64,000 bases of DNA, taken from contig NZ_CP059164.1 of the NCBI RefSeq assembly GCF_013466985.1, forward strand, positions 3,357,001-3,421,000, in the 5' to 3' direction. A model generated the notes under the pieces. That model saw only the letters and a list, made by a program, of their open reading frames with translations, was not told the DNA's origin and searched no databases. Made by a program: the position numbers and the translations under genes. Position 1 is the stretch's first letter. Every line of letters begins with the position of its first letter. Shown here piece by piece: positions 1 to 8,249 of the stretch. The DNA comes from Nocardioides ungokensis. Lineage in GTDB: Bacteria; Actinomycetota; Actinomycetes; Propionibacteriales; Nocardioidaceae.

Positions 1-2
1 TC

Positions 3-1956
3 GACACCTACCGGGGCAAGCACGGCGACATCCCGCTCGGCCACTACTGCCGCCAGTCGCTGGTCCAGCACATGGACGTCGAGGAGCTGGTCAAGCTCAC
101 CCGTCAGGGCTTCGAGTTCTTCGAGGAGCTCTTCGACTACCCCTACCCGTTCGGCAAGTACGACCAGCTCTACGTGCCGGAGTACAACATGGGCGCGATG
201 GAGAACGCCGGCTGCGTGACGCTGCGCGACGAGTACCTCCCCGCAGCCGCCAGGACCGCTCGTTCTACGAGTTCCGCGCCGAGGTCATCCTCCACGAGAT
301 GGCGCACATGTGGTTCGGCGACCTCGTGACCATGAAGTGGTGGACGACCTCTGGCTCAACGAGTCCTTCGCCGAGTGGGCCTGCTACCACGCGGCCGTCG
401 AGGCCACCGAGTTCACCGAGTCGTGGGTCGGGTTCACCAACGCCCGCAAGAACTGGGCCTACCGCCAGGACCAGCTGCCCAGCACCCACCCGATCGCGGC
501 CGACAACGTCGACCTGCGCGCCGTCGAGGTGAACTTCGACGGCATCACCTACGCCAAGGGCGCCTCGGTGCTCAAGCAGCTGGTCGCCTGGGTCGGGCTC
601 GACAACTTCGTCGAGGGCATCCGCGGCTACTTCAAGGAGTTCGCGTTCTCCAACTCCGAGTTCAAGGACCTGCTGGCCGCGCTGGAGAAGGCCTCCGGCC
701 GCGAGCTCCAGTCGTGGGCGCAGGAGTGGCTCCAGACCGCGGGCGTGAACACCCTCTCCCCCGAGTTCGAGCTCGACGCCGACGGCCGCTACACGTCGTT
801 CGCCGTCCGCCAGACCGCGGCCGCGGACCAGCCCACGCTGCGTCGCCACCGGCTGGGCATCGGCCTCTACGACGCCGTGCCCAACGAGGACGGGGCCGTC
901 CGCCTGGTGCGTCGTACCTCGCTCGAGACCGACGTCGTGGGCGAGCTGACCGACGTCGCTGCGCTGGTCGGGCAGAAGCAGCCCGACCTGCTGCTGCTCA
1001 ACGAGGGCGACCTCGCCTACGCCAAGATCCGCCTCGACGAGCGGTCGCTGGCGACCGTGATCGGCGGCATCTCGACGCTCGACGACGCCCTGGCCCGGGC
1101 CCTGTGCTGGGGCGCGGCGTGGGACATGACCCGCGACGCCGAGATGAGCGCCAGCGACTTCGTGGCGCTGGTCCTCTCCGGCATCGGCACCGAGAGCGAC
1201 GCGTTCGGCGTCAGCCGGATCCCCGGCTATGCCGCGCAGGCGGTCAACTCCTTCAGCGCGCCCGGCAACAAGGCTGCACTGCGCGAGACCTGGGAGCAGG
1301 GCCTGCGCAAGCTGCTGGAGAACGCCGAGCCGGGCAGCGACCACCAGCTGTCCTTCGCACGTGCCTTCGCCGGCGCGGCCCACAGCGAGGCGGCGCTCAA
1401 CGACCTCGAGGCGCTGCTCGACGGCACCCTCGCCTTCGAGGGTCTGGCGATCGACACCGACCTGCGCTGGACACTGCTCAACGGGCTCGCCCGCAACGGC
1501 CGCGCCGACGCCGACCGGATCGCCGAGGAGCTCACCCGCGACAACACGATCTCCGGCCAGGAGCACGCCGCCGCCGCCCGGGCGCTGCGCCCGACCGCGG
1601 AGGCCAAGGCCGAGGCCTGGGAGATCGCGATGGTCCGCGACGACGTCGCGAACGAGACCCAGCGCAGCGTGGTGATGGCCTTCCAGGTGAACGGCCAGGA
1701 CGAGGTGCTCGCGCCGTACGTCGAGCGGTACCTCGCCGCTGCCGACACCATGTGGGAGGAGAAGGGCACCCAGCGGGCCTCCACGGCCCTGGAGTTCATC
1801 TTCCCGCGGCCGCTGGCCAGCCAGGAGCTGCTCGACCGGGTCGACGCGTGGCTGGAGTCCTCGCCGGCGAACCCGGCAGCGAAGCGCTACGTGCGCGAGG
1901 GCCGGGCCGACGTCGCCCGCGCGCTGGCCGCGCAGGCGAAGGACGCGCAGGGCTGA
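3..1956 (+). CDS. pepN: Aminopeptidase N (M1 family), 5' end outside window, two frameshifts
   Basis: Zinc aminopeptidase that removes N-terminal residues from peptides, normally cytosolic in actinobacteria. The reading frame is already open at the window edge. The GAMENAG exopeptidase motif is near 190-210; the zinc site HEMAH near 295-310 is followed by NESFAEW, giving the HExxH-18x-E pattern of M1. About 480 residues of the ERAP1-like C-terminal domain follow. Two single-base losses break the frame, in the C run at 239-242 and the GG at 342-343; restoring both makes the visible length 1956 nt (652 codons). A strong hairpin follows the stop. The family assignment is firm; the frameshifts are most likely sequence errors. 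Confidence 0.93.
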
Positions 1957-1980
1957 TCAGGTCCTGACCCCCCCGAGACG

Positions 1981-2018
1981 ACGAGAAGGCCCCCGCCACA
2001 CGGCGGGGGCCTTCTCGT
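1981..2018. terminator. Hairpin terminator between pepN and the DUF5130 gene
   Basis: A perfect 17-bp stem (1981-1997 with 2002-2018) closes a 4-nt loop, 25 nt after the pepN stop. It is symmetrical, so it could serve both pepN and the converging DUF5130 operon. There is no long T tract, as usual in high-GC genomes. Confidence 0.85.
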
Positions 2019-2037
2019 TGCAGCCGCTGTGGGGATC

Positions 2038-2098
2038 GCCGAGTCGGCGCTCGTTGACTCCCCCGCTGCGCTCCGGCGTCAACCATCGCCGACTCGGC
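2038..2098. repeat. Nested inverted repeat
   Basis: Outer arms of 12 bp (2038-2049 and 2087-2098, GCCGAGTCGGCG type) enclose inner 6-bp arms GTTGAC (2053-2058) and GTCAAC (2078-2083). It sits just past the 3' end of the DUF5130 gene, between it and the pepN terminator. It may be a second terminator or a dispersed intergenic palindrome; one copy alone cannot settle this. Confidence 0.6.
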
Positions 2099-2108
2099 TC
2101 GTTCGGAG

Positions 2109-2501
2109 CTACTGCTCCGTGTGCAGGGTCTGCGGGGCGCGGGCGTGCTCGGCGAGCATCTCGATGCCGCGCTTGAGGCCGCCCACGAGGTCGCCCTCGG
2201 CGAAGCGGGTGCGCATCTCGAGGACCGCGAGCTCGACCTCGGCGTCGCTCAAGGTGCGGCGGACGTAGCCGCCCGTCACGATCTCGAGGGCACGCTGCGC
2301 GACGTCGACCATGACCAGGATGCTGCGCGAGGGGGCGACCAGCGAGTTGTGCAGCTGGGTCGCGAACGACCGGGCGTCTCCCTCGGCCGCGCCCACGAAG
2401 ACCGAGAACTCGTAGCGGCACAGCTGCTCGGCCCGGCGGATCGCCTCGTCGATCGCGTAGCGGTCGGCCGGGCTGAAGTCACCAGCGGCCACTTGCGCCA
2501 C
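2109..2501 (-). CDS. DUF5130 domain protein
   Basis: Protein of about 130 residues matching the actinobacterial DUF5130 family, with a TPM-like fold: an AIDEAIRRAEQ helix, then FSVFVGAAEG, then LVMVDVAQRALEIVTG, and the conserved C-terminal run ending EHARAPQTLHTEQ. The biochemical role is unknown. I chose the GTG at 2501 because family similarity starts about six residues later and GAGGAG lies upstream. This start lies inside the 3' end of the preceding membrane-protein gene (stop at 2479), so the two overlap by 23 nt and are probably translationally coupled. The longer open frame to 2591 is low-complexity and not family-like. Confidence 0.8.
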   Translation of the reverse strand: MAQVAAGDFSPADRYAIDEAIRRAEQLCRYEFSVFVGAAEGDARSFATQLHNSLVAPSRSILVMVDVAQRALEIVTGGYVRRTLSDAEVELAVLEMRTRFAEGDLVGGLKRGIEMLAEHARAPQTLHTEQ

Positions 2502-2823
2502 CGGCCTTCGACTCCTCGTTGTCGGGGGCGGGAAGCTCGGCGGTGCCCTTGCGCGGCCCACCGAACCACTGGTCCTCGACCCCGGAGCCACCCGGCCTGC
2601 CGCGCTCGCCGCGGAGCATGGAGGGCAGGTAGACCGCGAGGGTGATGAGCAGGAAGAGCAGTGCCGGGATGCCGACGAAGATCAGCAGGCTGTGCAGCCC
2701 GGAGGGGTGGTAGGGCTGGGCCCAGCCCTCCGGGACGTCGGCGCTGGCGGGGCCCGCCACCGCCACGACGGCCGCGGAAGCAGCGAGAACGGCGGCGGTC
2801 CGACGGACGATGGTCGCGCGCAT
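2479..2823 (-). CDS. Small membrane protein with signal peptide, unknown function
   Basis: About 114 residues: an N-terminal signal sequence ending in an AxA-like site (GPASA), a short extracytoplasmic stretch, one transmembrane helix (LLIFVGIPALLFLLITLAVY, about residues 45-65) and a charged Gly/Arg-rich cytoplasmic tail. I do not recognise a catalytic domain. It is the first gene of a two-gene unit with the DUF5130 gene, whose start it overlaps, so the two may act together at the membrane. ATG at 2823 is preferred; a GTG nine bases upstream (2832) is possible and neither has a clear ribosome-binding site. Confidence 0.65.
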   Translation of the reverse strand: MRATIVRRTAAVLAASAAVVAVAGPASADVPEGWAQPYHPSGLHSLLIFVGIPALLFLLITLAVYLPSMLRGERGRPGGSGVEDQWFGGPRKGTAELPAPDNEESKAGGASGRW

Positions 2824-2931
2824 GGAGGTCACGACGTCAGGATATCGGCTCGCCTCGGGGACGCTCACCCACCTCCACGTCAACTGGGTCACATCGGCCT
2901 TCTGAGTTCGGAATCGACGCTCCGACGTGGT

Positions 2932-2937
2932 CATACT
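2932..2937 (+). promoter_or_regulatory. -10 element for mscS (leaderless type)
   Basis: CATACT ends 7 nt before the ATG at 2945. The spacing fits transcription starting at or next to the start codon. No -35 box is clear. Confidence 0.5.
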
Positions 2938-2944
2938 GGGGCGC

Positions 2945-3991
2945 ATGTTTGGGCTAGACGCGTCAGGTCCGTGCACGTCTGGAGAACAGATCTGCCAGGC
3001 GACCATGGACATCACCGGCAACGAGACGGTCGCCAGGGCAGCCGACATCATCATCGGCAAGCCGCTGGCCATCCTCGGCCTGCTGCTGACGGGACTGGTG
3101 ATCCGCTGGGTCCTCCACCGGCTCGTGGACCGTCTCGTGGCGCAGGCCGATCACGGCATGCTCCCGGTCAACCGGTTCTCGCGGGGCGGCCGAGGGGGCC
3201 AGACCTCCGCGCGTGACGCCGTCACGGCCACCCGTCGCGTCCAGCGGGCCAAGACGATGGGCGACCTGCTCAAGAGCATCGTCACCGGGATCCTGGTCGC
3301 GATCTTCGGCACGATGATGCTGAGCGAGCTCAACGTCAACATCGCCCCGATCATCGCGAGCGCGGGGATCATCGGCCTGGCGCTGGGCTTCGGCGCCCAG
3401 TCGCTGGTCAAGGACTTCCTCTCCGGCATCTTCATGATCTTCGAGGACCAGTACGGCGTCGGCGACGTCGTCGATGTCGGCGAGGCCAGCGGGACCATCG
3501 AGGCGGTCAGCCTCCGCGTCACACGCCTGCGCGACCTCAACGGCACCGTGTGGTACGTCCCCAACGGCGAGATCCTGCGCGTGGGAAACATGAGCCAGAA
3601 CTGGTCGCGGGCCGTCGTCGACGTGAGCGTCGCCTACCGCGAGGACCTCGCCCGGGTGCAGCGCGTCCTGCGCGAGGTGGCCCACGACCTGTGGGAGGAC
3701 GAGGACTACAAGGGCATCGTCATCGAGGAGCCCGAGGTCACCGGTGTCGAGATGCTCAACCCCGACTCGGTCTCCCTGCGGGTCCTGCTCAAGACCGCGC
3801 CGATGGAGCAGTGGGGCGTGGCCCGTGAGCTGCGTCAGCGGATCAAGGCCCGCTTCGACCACGAGGGCATCGAGATCCCGCTCCCCCAGCGGGTCATCTG
3901 GCACCGCGAGGAGAAGGCTGCAGAGGCGGAGGAGGCCGGCGTCGCACCGGCGACCGCGGTCGAGGCCGACGAGGCACGCACCGGCGCCTGA
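2945..3991 (+). CDS. mscS: Small-conductance mechanosensitive channel (MscS family)
   Basis: Membrane channel that opens under membrane tension and releases solutes on osmotic downshock. Three hydrophobic segments lie near residues 35-60, 105-125 and 130-155; the third is the pore-lining Gly/Ala helix (GIIGLALGFGAQSLVKDF). It is followed by the MscS beta domain (YGVGDVVDVGEASGTIE, NGTVWYVPNGEI) and the alpha/beta C-terminal domain, then an Ala/Glu-rich tail. Length of 348 residues is typical of actinobacterial MscS. The ATG at 2945 is chosen because a -10-like hexamer ends 7 nt upstream; an ATG at 3005 is the alternative. Two Cys occur in the periplasmic N-terminus. Stands alone, convergent with osmC. 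Confidence 0.92.
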   Translation: MFGLDASGPCTSGEQICQATMDITGNETVARAADIIIGKPLAILGLLLTGLVIRWVLHRLVDRLVAQADHGMLPVNRFSRGGRGGQTSARDAVTATRRVQRAKTMGDLLKSIVTGILVAIFGTMMLSELNVNIAPIIASAGIIGLALGFGAQSLVKDFLSGIFMIFEDQYGVGDVVDVGEASGTIEAVSLRVTRLRDLNGTVWYVPNGEILRVGNMSQNWSRAVVDVSVAYREDLARVQRVLREVAHDLWEDEDYKGIVIEEPEVTGVEMLNPDSVSLRVLLKTAPMEQWGVARELRQRIKARFDHEGIEIPLPQRVIWHREEKAAEAEEAGVAPATAVEADEARTGA

Positions 3992-4013
3992 CGAGCCACA
4001 GTCGCGAGACGGA

Positions 4014-4046
4014 GCAGGGCGGTGACCACCACGGTCACCGCCCTGC
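4014..4046. terminator. Bidirectional hairpin terminator between mscS and osmC
   Basis: A 14-bp perfect stem (4014-4027 with 4033-4046) with a 5-nt loop lies between the two convergent stops at 3991 and 4065. Confidence 0.85.
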
Positions 4047-4064
4047 TGCGTCGTCGGGAGTGGA

Positions 4065-4490
4065 TCAGGCCAGCGCGGCGTCCAGCGTGATCGTGGTGCC
4101 GGCGAGGGCCTGGCTCACCGGGCAGCCCACCTTGGCGGCCTCGGCGGCCTTGACGAAGTCGTCGTTGCTCATGCCCTCGACGACGCCGCGCACGGTCAGC
4201 TTGATGCCGGTGATGCCGGTGCCCGGGGTGAACTCGACCTCGGCGCTCGTCTCCAGCGAGGTGGGCGCGGTGCCGGCCTGGGCCAGGCCGTTGGACAGCG
4301 CCATCGAGAAGCAGGAGGAGTGGGCGGCCGCGATCAGCTCCTCCGGACTGGTCTTGCCGTTGGCCTCCTCCGCGCGGCTGGGCCACGAGACGTCGTAGGT
4401 CCCGATGCCCGAGGACTCCAGGGTGACCTTGCCGGCACCCTCGAAGAGGCTGCCCTCCCAGTTCGTCGTGGCCTTGCGGGTGGTTGCCAT
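4065..4490 (-). CDS. osmC: OsmC family peroxiredoxin
   Basis: Thiol peroxidase reducing organic hydroperoxides and H2O2 in the cytosol. All 141 residues match OsmC: N-terminal NWEGSLFEGAG strand, SPEELIAAAHSSCFSMAL with the peroxidatic Cys, and the resolving Cys in KVGCPVSQALAG. The general-base Glu of SPEEL is present. GAGGAAG precedes the ATG, giving a good ribosome-binding site. It converges on mscS with a shared terminator and is divergent from the haemoglobin gene, so an oxidative/nitrosative stress grouping is plausible but not shown. Confidence 0.94.
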   Translation of the reverse strand: MATTRKATTNWEGSLFEGAGKVTLESSGIGTYDVSWPSRAEEANGKTSPEELIAAAHSSCFSMALSNGLAQAGTAPTSLETSAEVEFTPGTGITGIKLTVRGVVEGMSNDDFVKAAEAAKVGCPVSQALAGTTITLDAALA

Positions 4491-4579
4491 GTCTTCCTCA
4501 CTTCGACTCGACTGCGGAACGGGGTCGAGTCTTCCACGCCGGTGTGAGGGTGGCCGTGGCCGCTCGGCACAATGGGCCC

Positions 4580-4954
4580 GTGACCACCTTCTACGACGAG
4601 ATCGGCGGCTTCGAGACCTTCCGGAGGATCGTCGCGAAGTTCTACGAGGGCGTCGCGGAGGACGAGGTACTGCGGCCCCTCTACCCCGAGGAGGACCTCG
4701 GTCCGGCCGAGGAGCGCTTCCTGCTGTTCCTGGTGCAGTACTGGGGCGGCCCCACGACGTACTCCGACACCCGGGGACACCCGCGCCTGCGGATGCGCCA
4801 CGCGCCGTTCGCGGTGACGCCGGACGCCAAGGACCACTGGCTGCGACACTTCCGGGCCGGCCTGGACTCCGTCGAGCTGACGCCTGAGCAGGACACCCGG
4901 TTCTGGGAGTACGTCACCCACGCGGCGCAGTTCATGGTCAACACGTTCGAGTGA
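4580..4954 (+). CDS. glbO: Truncated haemoglobin, group II (GlbO-like)
   Basis: Haem protein of 124 residues that binds O2/NO and is linked to respiration and nitrosative stress in mycobacteria. The 2-on-2 globin pattern is visible: FYDEIGGFETFRRIV, B-helix KFYEGV with a B10 Tyr, LFLVQYWGGP with the G8 Trp, RMRHAPFAV with the proximal His, and an HAAQFMVNTF H-helix. GTG at 4580 is chosen because the family begins at the following TTFYDEIGG; longer frames to 4484 have no family similarity. It lies divergently from osmC, 90 bp apart. Confidence 0.93.
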   Translation: MTTFYDEIGGFETFRRIVAKFYEGVAEDEVLRPLYPEEDLGPAEERFLLFLVQYWGGPTTYSDTRGHPRLRMRHAPFAVTPDAKDHWLRHFRAGLDSVELTPEQDTRFWEYVTHAAQFMVNTFE

Positions 4955-5084
4955 CCCCGGGCGCCGGAGCGAGAAATCCGAGAAACTTCCGGATCGGTGT
5001 AACACCAGCAGCTGATCGCGACAGGTAACGGATGACCACGGCGCGGGAGCTTCCCGCGCCAGGCGACGACAAGGAGTCATCCAC

Positions 5085-5669
5085 ATGCGCAGGACCACCG
5101 CAGCTCGGGCCATCGCGGCCGGCGCAGCCATCGCCGCCCTCACCTCCGTGGGCGCGGCGTACGCCACCGGGGGCACCTCGGGTGACGAGGGCACGCCGAC
5201 CCCCGTCGTGAACAAGAACGGGCACGAGGTCGACGAGCACGCCGCAGCAGGGCAGGCCAGGGCGGCCGAGGCGCGCGCCCGGCACCAGGCCTCGACGGAC
5301 GAGCCCTCGGACGACGCGACCGAGACGACCGACCCGGGTGACGACGAGACGACGGCCCCCTCGGGCGACGAGGCCTCCACCGACGACAGCACGCCGGCCG
5401 ACGACAGCCAGGCAGCTGACGACCAGGGCGACGACAGCACCGCGCCGGCGCCGACCCCGGAGGCGGACGACCAGGGCGAGGACGCCGACGACCAGGGCGA
5501 GGTCGCCGACGGCCAGGGCGACCACGCCACCCCGGACGAGCACGCCGGCGACCACCCGGACGACCAGGCAACGACCCACGCGGGCACCCACGGCGACCAG
5601 GGCGACGACCAGGGCGACGACGAGGGTGATGACCAGGGTGACGACGGCGACTCGGGCAGCGACGGCTGA
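5085..5669 (+). CDS. Secreted Asp/Gly/Gln-rich disordered protein
   Basis: 194 residues. A signal peptide (MRRTTAARAIAAGAAIAALT, cleavage near AYA-TGG) leads into a low-complexity acidic polypeptide, with DDQGDD-type units repeated through the C-terminal half and no cysteines or folded domain. A good ribosome-binding site (AAGGAG) precedes the ATG. Function is unknown; acidic disordered exoproteins may bind cations or decorate the wall, but that is speculation. The neighbouring membrane protein at 5767 carries the same GDDQ/GDH-type repeats, which suggests a shared role. A hairpin separates the two genes. Confidence 0.75.
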   Translation: MRRTTAARAIAAGAAIAALTSVGAAYATGGTSGDEGTPTPVVNKNGHEVDEHAAAGQARAAEARARHQASTDEPSDDATETTDPGDDETTAPSGDEASTDDSTPADDSQAADDQGDDSTAPAPTPEADDQGEDADDQGEVADGQGDHATPDEHAGDHPDDQATTHAGTHGDQGDDQGDDEGDDQGDDGDSGSDG

Positions 5670-5691
5670 CCCAGGGCCCCACGAACGACGT

Positions 5692-5725
5692 CCCGGCGGT
5701 AGCATCCCCCCGCGCTACCGCCGGG
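5692..5725 (+). terminator. Hairpin between the acidic protein gene and the sigma operon
   Basis: A 12-bp perfect stem (5692-5703 with 5714-5725) with a 10-nt loop, 23 nt after the stop at 5669 and 42 nt before the next start. It is either a terminator for the secreted-protein gene or an attenuator of read-through into the downstream pair. Confidence 0.6.
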
Positions 5726-5766
5726 GCGTTGCCCCATCTCGCGAGGCCTGCCATGACTGACCGCCC

Positions 5767-6450
5767 ATGACCGACCACACTGCCGGATCGACCGATCTGC
5801 GTGTCGACGTCCCGACGCTCGAGCCCGACGACGCCTTCGTCGCCCGGCTGGCCGACCTCGCGGCACGATCGGCCCCGGCCGGTCCGGCCACCGCCGCAAG
5901 AGCCGCTGCCCGAGGCGGGTGGCGCATCGCCGTCGCTGCCGCCAGCGTCGCCGGCGTGCTCGGTGGCGGCGCGTGGCTCGCCGCCGCGGTGACGGGATCG
6001 GACGACCCTGCTCCCCCGGCTCCGCCGGCAACCAACCCGCACCGGGGCGACGGGCGCGACGCCTCCACGCCCAGCAGGGACGCCACCCCGGACTCCCGCG
6101 GCGCGGTGCGGTCCGGCTCCGGTGCCTCCGCCCGGCCCGACGAGAGCGGCTCCGCCGGCGACGTCGTTCCCGGCGACCAGCCCGGCGTCCCCACGGCCAC
6201 GTCACCGGGCAGCACCGAGGGCAGCCACCCCGCGTCGTCACCCCACTCCGGTCAGCCCGACACCCCCGACAACGGCAGCGACACCGACGGCGAATCGGCA
6301 GACCCCGGCCCCGAGGACGACGGAGCCGGCTCCCACCACGTCGGGCACGAGGGCGACCACGCGGGCGATCACCAGGGCGACGACCAGAGCGACGACCAGG
6401 GCGACCCGGACCGGCCCGGACCCTCCGACGACCTGCCGGCGGGTGGATGA
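5767..6450 (+). CDS. Single-pass membrane protein with His/Asp-rich exterior; possible anti-sigma factor
   Basis: 227 residues: a cytoplasmic N-terminus of about 55 residues, one transmembrane helix (WRIAVAAASVAGVLGGGAWL), then a long Pro/Ser/Asp-rich exterior tail ending in GDH/GDDQ repeats. Its stop overlaps the start of the sigma-factor gene (ATGA, 6447-6450), so the two are coupled. The architecture fits a membrane anti-sigma factor, but the zinc motif HxxxCxxC of ZAS anti-sigma domains is absent, so the role is inferred from position. The exterior repeats resemble those of the upstream secreted protein and could act as the sensory part. ATG at 5767 is used; an in-frame ATG at 5755 reads into a stop. 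Confidence 0.6.
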   Translation: MTDHTAGSTDLRVDVPTLEPDDAFVARLADLAARSAPAGPATAARAAARGGWRIAVAAASVAGVLGGGAWLAAAVTGSDDPAPPAPPATNPHRGDGRDASTPSRDATPDSRGAVRSGSGASARPDESGSAGDVVPGDQPGVPTATSPGSTEGSHPASSPHSGQPDTPDNGSDTDGESADPGPEDDGAGSHHVGHEGDHAGDHQGDDQSDDQGDPDRPGPSDDLPAGG

Positions 6451-7043
6451 ACGACGACGAGCTGGTCGCACGCGCCAAGACCGGTGACACGCACGCCTGG
6501 CGGGAGCTCTACCGGGCGCACGCGGGGCGGCTCGTCGTCTGGCTGGGCACCCGCCCCAGCGCCGACGCGGCGATCTCCGCCGAGGACCTCGCCGCCGAGG
6601 CGTGGTTGACCGCTGCGCAGAAGATCCACGACTTCTCCGGCACCTCCTCGGAGTTCGCCGGCTGGATCTTCGGCATCGCACGGAACCTGGCCGCCAACTC
6701 GCGGCGCCGCAGCCTGCGGCGTGTGACCCAGCCGAGCGCCGACCTGCCCGAGGGAGAGCACGCGGACGGCCCCGAGCCCGCCCTGGTCGCGCGCGACTGG
6801 GTGGCCCACGCGTTGCGCGGCCTGCCCCCTCGCGAGCGCGACGTGGTGGCCTGCATCGACGTGGTGGGCCTCGACGTCGAGAGCACCTCCCGGGCGCTCG
6901 GGATCAGCCCGGTGGCCGTCCGGGTCGCCCGGCACCGCGGACTGCGGCGCCTGCGCGAGGCCCAGGGGAAGGAACAGGGGCAGGAATCGGGTCGGGGCCC
7001 GAGCCAGGGTCAGCCGAGCACCGCCAGCAGCCGCTCGCGGTAG
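6447..7043 (+). CDS. ECF-type RNA polymerase sigma factor
   Basis: 198 residues with sigma region 2 (AWRELYRAHAGRLV ... EDLAAEAWLTA ... GWIFGIARNLAANSRRR) and region 4 (LRGLPPRERDVVACIDVVGL ... ALGISPVAVRVARHRGLRRL). No region 1.1 or 3, as in ECF (group 4) sigma factors. The start overlaps the stop of the membrane-protein gene. The last about 25 residues are Gln/Gly/Ser-rich and the gene runs 34 nt past the stop of the convergent thioesterase gene. It probably recruits polymerase to an envelope-stress regulon; autoregulation is likely by analogy but no promoter motif could be fixed. Confidence 0.88.
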   Translation: MNDDELVARAKTGDTHAWRELYRAHAGRLVVWLGTRPSADAAISAEDLAAEAWLTAAQKIHDFSGTSSEFAGWIFGIARNLAANSRRRSLRRVTQPSADLPEGEHADGPEPALVARDWVAHALRGLPPRERDVVACIDVVGLDVESTSRALGISPVAVRVARHRGLRRLREAQGKEQGQESGRGPSQGQPSTASSRSR

Positions 7044-7879
7044 ACGTCCGGAGGCGGCGTCGAGCGCTGCGTCTCGCGGTCGAAGAACACGATCGAGACG
7101 CGTGCCTGGGACAGGACCGTGTCGCCGTCGCAGATCACCGACTCGATCGTCGCCGACCGGGTGCCGACCCGCGAGATCCAGGACCAGGCGTCGTACGGCT
7201 CGGGACGGAACAGGATCGGCACCTTGTAGTCCACGTCGGTCTGGGCGACGACGATGCTCACCGGCGGGGTCCCTGCGGGCAGGTCGCGCCACAGGCGAGC
7301 GGTGAGCAGGATGCGGGCCTCCTGCAGGTACTCGAAGTACTTCACGTTGTTGACGTGGCCGTAGACGTCCACGTCGGAGAAGCGCACGTGCACCGGGTAG
7401 TGGCCGACGTCGTCGCGACGGGTCGGCGCGAGGGGCACGCGCGGCGCCCTGTCCCAGGGCTCGAGGAAGTTCTGCAGCGTTGCGCGCTCGACGTCGTTGA
7501 GGCGGCGGGGGCGCTCGGTGGCGAAGACGTACGGCGTCAGCAGCGTCGTCGCCCGCAGGTAGACCCGGCGCCCGCCCTCGTCCTCGGGGGCGTCCTGGAA
7601 GATCTCGTAGGCCATCGTGAACGAGGCGACCCGGACCTCGGTGACCCAGCACTCGATCTTCACCGGCCGGAACTGGAAGGTCAGCGGCGCCAGGTAGGTG
7701 ACCTCGTGGCGCACCACGACGACCCCCTCGGCCAGCTCACCCGTCACGGCGGCGGGGCCGTGGGTGCGCAACATGTCGACCCGGGCCTCCTGGAGGTAGT
7801 CGACGTAGACGACGTTGTTGACGTGACCCAGGAGGTCCATGTCGGCCCATCGCATCGGACACTCGTAGACGTGGCGCAC
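7010..7879 (-). CDS. Acyl-CoA thioesterase, tandem hotdog domains
   Basis: Cytosolic hydrolase of acyl-CoA thioesters. Two 4HBT hotdog units sit in one chain: residues about 1-130 (CPMRWADMDLLGHVNNVVYVDYLQEAR) and 160-285 (VRFSDVDVYGHVNNVKYFEYLQEAR). Each unit has the D-x-x-GHVNN active-site signature, as in FadM/YbgC-type thioesterases. The substrate cannot be read from the sequence. A CAGCAT hexamer ends 7 nt before the GTG start at 7879, compatible with a leaderless transcript. The 3' end overlaps the sigma gene by 34 nt, tail to tail, so transcription of one could affect the other. Confidence 0.9.
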   Translation of the reverse strand: MRHVYECPMRWADMDLLGHVNNVVYVDYLQEARVDMLRTHGPAAVTGELAEGVVVVRHEVTYLAPLTFQFRPVKIECWVTEVRVASFTMAYEIFQDAPEDEGGRRVYLRATTLLTPYVFATERPRRLNDVERATLQNFLEPWDRAPRVPLAPTRRDDVGHYPVHVRFSDVDVYGHVNNVKYFEYLQEARILLTARLWRDLPAGTPPVSIVVAQTDVDYKVPILFRPEPYDAWSWISRVGTRSATIESVICDGDTVLSQARVSIVFFDRETQRSTPPPDVYRERLLAVLG

Positions 7880-7923
7880 GGGCTCGATGCTGCCAGACCC
7901 CGCGCGGGGCCCGGCGCGGCGGA

Positions 7924-8106
7924 TCAGTGGCTGAGCGAGAGCCCGCGGTAGTAGGTGCGCACGGACTGGCGCGAGGCGAGGCGGGTGCGGCGGCTGCTCA
8001 CGACGAGGTCGACCACGGCTGCGACGGCCAGGAGGCCGGCGATCGCCGCAAGGACGAAGAAGGCGATGACGACGGGGATGATCGGGGTCAGATCCACGGA
8101 GGCCAT
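7924..8106 (-). CDS. Small single-pass membrane protein, likely TetR-controlled
   Basis: 60 residues: short N-terminus, one long hydrophobic helix (IIPVVIAFFVLAAIAGLLAV and on to about residue 35), then a basic tail (SSRRTRLASRQSVRTYYRG). The ATG has AAAGGAC at good spacing, and the start lies 11 bp from a pair of palindromes, so this is probably the gene repressed by the divergent TetR regulator. No family recognised. Small size and basic tail suggest a membrane modulator or stress peptide; that is inference. Confidence 0.65.
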   Translation of the reverse strand: MASVDLTPIIPVVIAFFVLAAIAGLLAVAAVVDLVVSSRRTRLASRQSVRTYYRGLSLSH

Positions 8107-8117
8107 GATGATGTCCT

Positions 8118-8149
8118 TTCTACGGTTGTAGAATCTCTACGTATGTAGA
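8118..8149. promoter_or_regulatory. Twin palindromic operator for the TetR regulator
   Basis: Two near-identical palindromes: TTCTAC-GGTT-GTAGAA (8118-8133) and TCTAC-GTAT-GTAGA (8136-8149). Their centres are 17 bp apart, in the 143-bp space between the divergent small membrane-protein gene (start 8106) and tetR (start 8250). Spacing and symmetry fit two TetR dimers. The site lies next to the small gene's ribosome-binding site, so repression of that gene is the expected outcome. Confidence 0.8.
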
Positions 8150-8249
8150 AGGTACGCCGGGTCGTCGTTGTTCCCCAACCCCGCGGGTAGTGTGCCCAGT
8201 CACAGTCCCCCGACCGCTGCGACTCGACCCGCCTGGAAGGAAGGCTCCG

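Noticed and set aside
2479..2501. A frameshift joining the small membrane protein to DUF5130
   Set aside because: Both proteins are complete on their own: a GTG with GAGGAG upstream starts the DUF5130 domain, and the membrane protein has its own stop, so overlapping genes explain it better.
4334..6490. A 718-codon minus-strand frame opposite haemoglobin and the acidic protein
   Set aside because: Arg/Ser-rich shadow of repeats on the plus strand; no motif.
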